Assembly (NCBI GenBank): GCA_902463835.1 | Contig: CABQGZ010000194.1 | Coordinates: 1 to 6,564, forward strand | Direction of reading: 5' to 3' | DNA: 6,564 nt | From: an uncultured Lachnospiraceae bacterium | GTDB lineage: Bacteria; Bacillota; Clostridia; Lachnospirales; Lachnospiraceae | Shown: positions 1-4,450 of the stretch, in pieces | How the letters are laid out: every line of letters starts with the position of its first letter | Position numbering within the stretch: position 1 is the first letter of the stretch | Notes under the pieces: model-generated | What the model saw: the letters and a program-made list of their open reading frames with translations, nothing else | The model's database searches: none | Told to the model about the DNA's origin: nothing | Made by a program: the position numbers and the translations under genes

Positions 1-133
1 CGCCGCCATGCGCATTTGCAAATCCAGCTATCGTTTTAAGCCAACCTACAATATCCTCTCTATTCAATTTGCTTTTGCATTCAAATCTATCACTTTCCAG
101 CTGTATATCAGCAACGATTTCTTCCAGATACAT
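1..133 (-). CDS. N-terminus of AlbA_2/Schlafen-type putative DNA-binding protein (partial, runs off left edge)
   Basis: Reading the minus strand from the ATG at 133-131 gives 44 uninterrupted residues starting MYLEEIVADIQLESDRFECK and continuing to KTIAGFANAHGG at the window edge. The layout (acidic start, Glu-Ser, a Phe-Glu-x-Lys segment, then a 'K-T-I-x-x-F-A-N-x-x-G-G' motif) is the hallmark opening of the AlbA_2 domain (Schlafen/AAA_4-like). Such proteins in Firmicutes are usually annotated as putative DNA-binding or ATP-binding transcriptional regulators, often with a C-terminal winged helix. The start is supported by GAGGTGG just upstream and a promoter at 169-197. Domain assignment comes from motif recognition on a short fragment, so the rest of the protein and its true role are unknown. 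It lies downstream of yaaA on the same strand but has its own promoter. Confidence 0.75.
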   Translation of the reverse strand, partial: MYLEEIVADIQLESDRFECKSKLNREDIVGWLKTIAGFANAHGG

Positions 134-137
134 ATGA

Positions 138-144
138 CCACCTC
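138..144 (-). promoter_or_regulatory. Shine-Dalgarno site of the AlbA_2-type gene
   Basis: The minus strand reads GAGGTGG here, 4 bases before the ATG at 133. It picks that ATG over the other minus-strand ATG at 150, which is in a different frame and soon meets a stop. Confidence 0.7.
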
Positions 145-168
145 AAACATTCTTTTTGCATTTATTTC

Positions 169-197
169 ATTTTACTTCAAAATTACTTCAAAGTCAA
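169..197 (-). promoter_or_regulatory. Sigma-A-type promoter of the AlbA_2-type gene
   Basis: On the minus strand a -35 box TTGACT (197-192) is followed by 17 bases and a -10 box TAAAAT (174-169). Transcription would start near 161, giving a leader of about 28 bases before the ATG at 133. The ACTTCAA repeats fall inside the spacer and just upstream of the -35 box, so this promoter is probably controlled by whatever binds them. Box match and spacing are seen directly; activity is inferred. Confidence 0.65.
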
Positions 198-238
198 CTT
201 CAAAATTACTTCAAATAAGTTTCAACTTACTTTGAAGT
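174..238. repeat. Helically phased ACTTCAA repeat array (candidate operator)
   Basis: The heptamer ACTTCAA occurs on the plus strand at 174-180, 185-191, 197-203 and 208-214, with start-to-start steps of 11, 12 and 11 bases. An inverted copy TTGAAGT lies at 232-238. The steps are close to one DNA helical turn, so a protein bound to each copy would sit on the same face. Two copies lie between the -35 and -10 boxes of the leftward promoter and two lie upstream of it. This is the arrangement expected of a cooperative operator. The binding protein is unknown; the AlbA_2-type product itself is one candidate. Confidence 0.6.
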
Positions 239-243
239 AATTT
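180..243. repeat. Nested inverted repeats able to form alternative hairpins
   Basis: A perfect 15-base arm at 180-194 is the reverse complement of 229-243. A second arm at 203-215 matches the same right arm (231-243) over 13 bases. The inner pair extends through 216-220 with 225-229 to make a stem of 18 pairs, a 4-base loop (221-224) and one unpaired base (230). The two left arms therefore compete for one right arm. Read leftward, the hairpin follows the yaaA stop at 257. It has only a short T run after it, so it is a poor classical terminator. It may instead be protein-binding dyads or a weak terminator. Confidence 0.55.
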
Positions 244-256
244 GATCGCATCTGGT

Positions 257-1003
257 TCAATTCCCCCGCAAAAACACATACTCCGTCCCCGATGAGAATT
301 CTTCACAATACACATATCCCAGGCGGTGGAACTCCTTCATGACCTCCGGCTGCTGTGCCTTGTGCTCCGCCAGGAAACGCACCATCTCACCCCTGGCCAT
401 CTTGGCGTAAGTTCCCTTCTGCACCACCTTATCTTGCGCCAATTCTCCAAAAATGCAGTTGATATATGTATCTCCATCCGCAAGATAACGCTCAATACAC
501 TGGGAATACTCCTTGGAAGCCAGATTGACAATCACATGATCCTCTTTTGTCACCTCATCGTACAGTCTTCTCCCCCAATACTCGTACAGATCCTTCTTTC
601 CCCCAGTTCCAGCCTTTGCCTGCATTTCCAGCCGGTAGGGCGTCACGCCGTCCATGGGCTTTAGCACCCCATAAAAACCAGAGAGAATGCGCAGGTGTTC
701 CTGCACATAAGCCAGCATTCCCTCCTCAAAAACAGCTGGCGCCATATACTGATACTGGATTCCCTCATAGGAAAGGATCGCCGTCGTCAGATTACCATGC
801 AGATCCATCTCCTGAAATCTCCGGTAATTCTGCCCGGCAATCTTGTCGTTGCAGCCCCAGAGTTCCTTGGCCTCCTCATAAGAAAGTCTTTTCATCCATG
901 TCATGATCCGTTCCACCGTTTCCAAAAACACCGGAGTCCCCATAGCCGAAAGCGTATCTGTATCCACCTTCATTTTCTTCGCCGGAGAGATGATGATTCT
1001 CAT
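257..1003 (-). CDS. yaaA: YaaA family peroxide stress protein (DUF328/UPF0246)
   Basis: A 248-residue protein, near the usual family length (E. coli YaaA about 258). The N-terminus MRIIISPAKKM is the family signature. Other family blocks are YGVLKPMDGVTPYRLEM (111-127), NLASKEY (160-166), INCIFGE (181-187) and YAKMARG (199-205). The protein is cytosolic, with no signal peptide or membrane segment. In E. coli, YaaA is induced by peroxide through OxyR and limits damage from free intracellular iron; a family member has been shown to bind DNA. Its biochemical activity is still unsettled. The ATG at 1003 overlaps the bcp stop codon by four bases (ATGA) and is preceded by GGAGGAG at 1015-1009, inside the end of bcp. 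Translation is therefore probably coupled to bcp, and a shared peroxide-defence role is the natural reading. Confidence 0.96.
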   Translation of the reverse strand: MRIIISPAKKMKVDTDTLSAMGTPVFLETVERIMTWMKRLSYEEAKELWGCNDKIAGQNYRRFQEMDLHGNLTTAILSYEGIQYQYMAPAVFEEGMLAYVQEHLRILSGFYGVLKPMDGVTPYRLEMQAKAGTGGKKDLYEYWGRRLYDEVTKEDHVIVNLASKEYSQCIERYLADGDTYINCIFGELAQDKVVQKGTYAKMARGEMVRFLAEHKAQQPEVMKEFHRLGYVYCEEFSSGTEYVFLRGN

Positions 1004-1455
1004 GATAGCTCCTCCAGCATCTCGGTGGGATTCTCGGCCGCCTTCACCTTTTCAAAGACTTTGGCAATCATTCCGTTTTCGTCAATCAGGTAGGTTGTCC
1101 GAACTACGCCCATGAACACCTTGCCGTAATTTTTCTTTTCCTGCCACACATCATAAGCCTTGATCGCCGTAAGCTCCGGATCAGACAAGAGTGTGAAGGT
1201 CAGATTGTATTTTTCCTGAAATTTCTTATGGGAAGCCACGGAGTCCTTGCTGATTCCGAGGACAACAGCGTCCTTCTCTGTAAACTGGGGATACAGTTCA
1301 CTGAAGCCGCAGGCCTGACTGGTACAGCCCGGGGTATTGTCCTTGGGATAAAAGTACAGGATCACCTTCCTCCCTGCATATTCTTTCAATGTGTGCATCA
1401 CGCCATCCTGGTCCGGCAATGAAAAATCCGGCGCCTTTGTTCCTGCTGTTAGCAT
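1000..1455 (-). CDS. bcp: Thioredoxin-dependent thiol peroxidase (Bcp/PrxQ peroxiredoxin)
   Basis: A 151-residue protein, typical for the Bcp/PrxQ branch of AhpC/TSA peroxiredoxins. It reduces hydrogen peroxide and organic hydroperoxides in the cytosol, with thioredoxin as usual reductant. The active-site block FYPKDNTPGCTSQACGF carries the peroxidatic Cys44, with Thr41 and Pro42 of the PxxxT/SxxC-type site. Cys49, five residues on, is the usual PrxQ resolving cysteine. Arg119 in the GVVRTTYLID block matches the conserved catalytic arginine. There is no signal peptide. The ATG at 1455 has GGAAAGGAG (1470-1462) at good spacing. It is the first gene of a leftward operon; its stop overlaps the yaaA start. 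A strong promoter lies at 1528-1556 with a leader of about 66 bases. Confidence 0.97.
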   Translation of the reverse strand: MLTAGTKAPDFSLPDQDGVMHTLKEYAGRKVILYFYPKDNTPGCTSQACGFSELYPQFTEKDAVVLGISKDSVASHKKFQEKYNLTFTLLSDPELTAIKAYDVWQEKKNYGKVFMGVVRTTYLIDENGMIAKVFEKVKAAENPTEMLEELS

Positions 1456-1479
1456 ATTTTTCTCCTTTCCAAATACCTC

Positions 1480-1494
1480 TGCAGCACGGCTGCA
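1480..1494 (-). other. Small perfect hairpin in the bcp leader
   Basis: TGCAGC (1480-1485) and GCTGCA (1489-1494) form a perfect 6-bp stem with a 3-base loop. It lies in the predicted untranslated leader of bcp, 10 bases upstream of its Shine-Dalgarno region. It could stabilise the messenger or be chance. No riboswitch fold is recognised here. Confidence 0.3.
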
Positions 1495-1527
1495 TTCTTT
1501 GTTTTCGAGTAAAATAATTTCTCCTTT

Positions 1528-1556
1528 ACTTTACCCGGCTTTTTACCTTTTGTCAA
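1528..1556 (-). promoter_or_regulatory. Near-consensus promoter of the bcp-yaaA operon
   Basis: The minus strand shows a perfect -35 box TTGACA (1556-1551), a 17-base spacer and a -10 box TAAAGT (1533-1528). Transcription should start near 1521. The close fit to the sigma-A consensus suggests a fairly strong basal promoter, so peroxide control, if any, would probably be by repression. No convincing PerR or OxyR site was found around it. Confidence 0.8.
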
Positions 1557-1684
1557 TATTCCAATCTCCCATCCATACGCAATAGTGCCCTTCTGTGTAC
1601 CTCTATCATAGCGTTTTGTCGTGTCTGATTCCTGCGCGATCGATTACTCATCAGAAAATAAGAGTATACACGCAAAATGAGATG
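1557..1684. other. Divergent intergenic region between the bcp and XRE promoters
   Basis: This is the middle of the 301-base gap between bcp (starts at 1455) and the XRE gene (starts at 1757). Outside the two promoters no gene, RNA fold or clear long repeat is seen. The two -35 boxes are about 128 bases apart, so a single regulator bound between them could affect both, but no operator stands out. Confidence 0.5.
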
Positions 1685-1712
1685 TGGACTTATACAAAGA
1701 TTGCGCTATAAT
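1685..1712 (+). promoter_or_regulatory. Promoter of the XRE-TPR regulator gene
   Basis: A perfect -10 box TATAAT lies at 1707-1712. A partial -35 box TGGACT (four of six bases of TTGACA) lies at 1685-1690, with a 16-base spacer. Transcription would begin near 1719, inside a 10-bp palindrome. The leader to the ATG at 1757 is about 38 bases. Confidence 0.65.
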
Positions 1713-1718
1713 TGTTAC

Positions 1719-1728
1719 AGAAGCTTCT
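1719..1728. promoter_or_regulatory. 10-bp palindrome AGAAGCTTCT at the predicted transcription start
   Basis: A perfect palindrome begins seven bases after the -10 box, exactly where transcription should start. Regulators of the XRE type often repress their own gene through a short dyad at this place. It is a candidate autoregulatory operator; its size is small enough that chance cannot be excluded. Confidence 0.35.
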
Positions 1729-1743
1729 AAAAATAATTCCAAC

Positions 1744-1748
1744 AGGAG
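1744..1748 (+). promoter_or_regulatory. Shine-Dalgarno site fixing the XRE gene start at 1757
   Basis: AGGAG lies eight bases before the ATG at 1757. The longer in-frame reading from a TTG at 1712 is excluded because that codon overlaps the -10 box, and the in-frame GTG at 1751 is only two bases from the AGGAG. Confidence 0.75.
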
Positions 1749-1756
1749 TAGTGATC

Positions 1757-2677
1757 ATGAGCAATACCTTTTGCAATAATTTAAAACGTTTTCGAACCAC
1801 TAAAAATTATACACAGGAACAGGCAGCTGAAATCCTGGGGGTAAGCGCACAAACCGTTTCTCGTTGGGAGTGCGGCAATACACTTCCGGATGTTCTGCTC
1901 TTGCCGCAAATCGCCCAACTCTATTGTGTCACGGTTGACGATCTGTACCAAGAGCGGTCCGTTCCATATGACAACTATGCGCAGCGTCTGGCCAGCGTCT
2001 ATGAAGCAACCAAAGATCCGGATGATTTTCTGAAAGCCGATAAAGAATTTAAAAAATTAATCAAATGCGGAAACGCTTCCGCAGAAGATCTTCGTATCTA
2101 TGGTATATCTCATCAGTTTATGATGAATTACTGTATGGATAAATCCCTTTCCATTTTTGATGAAGTTCTTGAGACACGATCTGACCGCGGTGAAACCGTG
2201 TACTGGAGAACAAAACACCAAAAAATGCTATTACTGTCACAAATTGGGAAAGGACAAGAAAGTATCTGCACACAGCTTTCTGCTTTAGAAAATAATTCCG
2301 AGATTGTTGAGGAATGGACATGCATGATCGCCGCATATCTCTATAATGGCGATTTGGATAACGCATATACATGGTTCCAAAAAGCAATCGAAAAATTTCC
2401 AGATAACGGAACCCTCTTTGTCTATGGCGGTGATATCTGTAAAAGACTTCAAAAATACGACGAGGCCTTCCAGCACTGGAATAATGCCCTGCGTTGTGAT
2501 CCCTGCTATTATGATGCCAAATATTCCATTGGCTTCTGTTATGAGGAATTGGGAGACTTTTCAAAAGCATATGATATTTGGTGCGAAATCGCGGATAGCC
2601 TGGAGAAAGACGGATATAATATTGAAGCTGCTTTTCCCAAAAAGCTGGCTCAAAAATGTAAATTAAAAATGAAATAA
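1757..2677 (+). CDS. XRE-family transcriptional regulator with C-terminal TPR-like repeats
   Basis: A 306-residue cytosolic DNA-binding protein. Residues 7-62 form a Cro/CI-type helix-turn-helix: LKRFRTTKNYTQEQAAEILG, then VSAQTVSRWECG as turn and recognition helix, then P-x-x-x-x-L-P-x-I-A and V-T-V-D-D-L-Y. The C-terminal half is helical. Residues about 187-275 contain TPR-like units, for example GDLDNAYTWFQKAIEKFPDN, KYDEAFQHWNNALRCDP and LGDFSKAYDIW. This HTH-plus-TPR plan and length resemble the RRNPP group (Rgg, PlcR), whose TPR domain senses a peptide. No peptide gene is evident beside it, so peptide sensing is only a possibility. The gene is divergent from bcp-yaaA and convergent with the GH78-like gene. 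It may repress itself through the palindrome at 1719-1728. Target genes are unknown. Confidence 0.93.
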   Translation: MSNTFCNNLKRFRTTKNYTQEQAAEILGVSAQTVSRWECGNTLPDVLLLPQIAQLYCVTVDDLYQERSVPYDNYAQRLASVYEATKDPDDFLKADKEFKKLIKCGNASAEDLRIYGISHQFMMNYCMDKSLSIFDEVLETRSDRGETVYWRTKHQKMLLLSQIGKGQESICTQLSALENNSEIVEEWTCMIAAYLYNGDLDNAYTWFQKAIEKFPDNGTLFVYGGDICKRLQKYDEAFQHWNNALRCDPCYYDAKYSIGFCYEELGDFSKAYDIWCEIADSLEKDGYNIEAAFPKKLAQKCKLKMK

Positions 2678-2684
2678 ATTCTTA

Positions 2685-2768
2685 TTACGCCTCAATGTCC
2701 ATCTCATAGGTGGACTGATAACCGGAACTGTTCCACTCCACCAGTTCCAGCCCCCCGGCAATACTCAC
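2685..2768 (-). other. Orphan coding-like tail just after the GH78-type gene
   Basis: Beyond the GH78-type stop, another minus-strand frame reads 27 residues, VSIAGGLELVEWNSSGYQST and then YEMDIEA, ending at a double stop (TAA TAA, 2687-2682). The sequence looks coding: mixed polar and hydrophobic residues and ordinary codons. No convincing ribosome site precedes it and the frame is closed by TGA at 2783-2781. It could be a former C-terminal extension of the GH78 protein cut off by a frame change, a relic of another gene, or chance. A 10-base direct repeat (2763-2772 and 2779-2788) lies at the junction. Confidence 0.3.
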
Positions 2769-2776
2769 AAACAAAG

Positions 2777-4450
2777 TCACTCACAAACCAGTGTGATTCC
2801 TTCTGGCGCTTTTGCGTCACACACCACCTTCCCGTTCTCATCCTTCCACACCTTCACCGTCAGATCTCCAAGAGGTGTCGGATAAGTACCCTCCGCCCAT
2901 TCCAGATCTCCCAGATGCGGTGAGATTCCGATTTTCTTACATCCCGGTTCCAGAATGCGAATCCCAAGAATATAATCCGTCATCCATGCCGTAGGCCCGC
3001 TGGCCCACCCATGGCACAAGCTGTGGCGATAGCCCTCATAGCAATATCTTCCATACGTACCATGGACATCTACCTCTCCTTCTTTTGGAAAACGGTCAAT
3101 AGGCGCTGCATTTTCCAACCACTCCATATCAAAATCCTCCCAGAAGGTCGTAGCTCCCAGGAACAGCATTCCGCCCCAGTAATCCCGAATGCAGTCAAGA
3201 CACCCCTTATAATCACCGGCCATGGCACGGGCAGCCAGAATATAATAGCCCATGTAGGTAGATATATGCACTGCACCGCCCTTGCCCAACACCTCCTGAT
3301 TGATCTTCTCCGCATCTGCCAGACCCGCAAGCACCAGCAGAGCCGCCGCCTGCTTGGCTCCTTCGTGATCCGTTGCATACGCTTTCAGCCTATCCATGTC
3401 CCTGCGGCAGCATGTCTCCATCTCCGGCTCACCCAGGATATGAAACAGCTCCGCCAGTCTCTCTGCTGCCATATAATGGATTGCCTGCATACCTGCATCC
3501 ACCACGTGCGGCTTGTCATGAGAGGGCCAGTCTAGAAACCTTCCCTCCGGATATGCACTTTTGCCCGCCTCATCAATACTGTCGGAAAGCTGCTTTGCCA
3601 GACCCTTCAGATATTTTGCCTGACCGCGCACCCATGTCAGATTCCCGGTATAATAGTACCAATCATATACGATCATCACATACCACATACTATAGGTAGC
3701 CATACCGTTCATCCAGCCGGGTAATGGTGTATCCTTCCGGATCAGCTCCAGACTCCGCTCCACCGAATCATCCACGCCAAACACTGCGCGGATTGTCAGA
3801 ACCTCCGGATGCATGTCACCAACCCACACCAAACGGTCTCTTTTGATCCCATCCCAGATGTACTCCTGCATGTTCAGATGTACCGTATAGGCTCCGGTCA
3901 TCCAGATTCGCTCCAGGAGCTGGTCGCTGCACCGAAAGCTCCCACGATAAGGCACATCTTTATAGACAAACACCGCCAGAATGGATTTCAATCGTATGGT
4001 CGTCTCCTCCAGAAGATCAATCCGCACAAATCGAAATCCCGTCTCCCCAAGACAATTCATACTCAGCATGCCAATCTCTGTATGAAAATCCCGCCTTGCA
4101 TGATCGTTTGTCGCATTGGTACTGCCGCCAATCTCGCTCATAGCCTCGGTCACACTCTCTCCGAACCTAATCCGTATCTTAGCACCGCGCCCGGTATCCT
4201 CTGTCCACTGAAGAATCTTTAATCCTCCATGGATCTCGCAGCCAAAATCCAGCAGAACCGATGCCATCATATCTTTCTTTGTCTGCATTACCACAGGCTT
4301 AGACTGATTTAAGGTAATCTGCCTGCTCTTTTGACACAGCAATCCTTTCACATTTGTAACCTTCCCCTGGGTCCATACAATCCTTATCGGCTCCAGATCC
4401 ATGCGGGATGTCACTTCCTGTCTTCCTCTTTTCTTCAATTCCTGGATCAT
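2777..4450 (-). CDS. GH78-type alpha-L-rhamnosidase-like glycoside hydrolase
   Basis: A 557-residue protein with a short GH78 plan. Residues about 20-165 are a beta-sandwich (LLDFGCEIHGGL, then IRFGES, then GFRFVRIDLL). Residues about 165-490 are a six-hairpin (alpha/alpha)6 catalytic barrel, and about 495-557 a C-terminal beta-sandwich. Barrel signatures are DGIKRDRLVWVGD (200-212), GATTFWEDFD (432-441) and SLCHGWASGP (477-486). The family cleaves terminal alpha-L-rhamnose from plant or bacterial glycans. Glu438 fits the catalytic base. Position 205, where many characterised members have the acid Glu, is Asp, so substrate or mechanism may differ. There is no signal peptide, so it is probably cytosolic. 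The ATG at 4450 overlaps the upstream stop (ATGA), with a weak ribosome site GGAAG at 4461-4457. No clear terminator follows. Confidence 0.92.
   Translation of the reverse strand: MIQELKKRGRQEVTSRMDLEPIRIVWTQGKVTNVKGLLCQKSRQITLNQSKPVVMQTKKDMMASVLLDFGCEIHGGLKILQWTEDTGRGAKIRIRFGESVTEAMSEIGGSTNATNDHARRDFHTEIGMLSMNCLGETGFRFVRIDLLEETTIRLKSILAVFVYKDVPYRGSFRCSDQLLERIWMTGAYTVHLNMQEYIWDGIKRDRLVWVGDMHPEVLTIRAVFGVDDSVERSLELIRKDTPLPGWMNGMATYSMWYVMIVYDWYYYTGNLTWVRGQAKYLKGLAKQLSDSIDEAGKSAYPEGRFLDWPSHDKPHVVDAGMQAIHYMAAERLAELFHILGEPEMETCCRRDMDRLKAYATDHEGAKQAAALLVLAGLADAEKINQEVLGKGGAVHISTYMGYYILAARAMAGDYKGCLDCIRDYWGGMLFLGATTFWEDFDMEWLENAAPIDRFPKEGEVDVHGTYGRYCYEGYRHSLCHGWASGPTAWMTDYILGIRILEPGCKKIGISPHLGDLEWAEGTYPTPLGDLTVKVWKDENGKVVCDAKAPEGITLVCE

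Noticed and set aside
8..235. 75-residue plus-strand open frame at the left edge
   Set aside because: It overlaps the better supported minus-strand AlbA_2-type start and the repeat array. Its protein is low-complexity Phe/Ser/Ile-rich, and no ribosome site was seen.
1507..1523. AT-rich pseudo-palindrome near the bcp transcription start as a PerR box
   Set aside because: Only about six of fourteen defined positions match the PerR consensus and the dyad is imperfect, so it is not supported.
1677..1730. 17-codon plus-strand open frame as a possible signal peptide gene for the XRE regulator
   Set aside because: It runs through the -35 and -10 boxes and the transcription start of the XRE gene and has no ribosome site. 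It is almost surely chance.
2697..2748. Two small hairpins (2697-2715 and 2724-2748) as terminators between the convergent genes
   Set aside because: Neither is followed by a T tract on either strand. They overlap the coding-like tail, so an intrinsic terminator cannot be claimed.
3011..3535. 174-residue plus-strand open frame opposite the GH78-type gene
   Set aside because: It is the antisense shadow of a well-supported GH78 coding region, with no ribosome site or recognisable domain.
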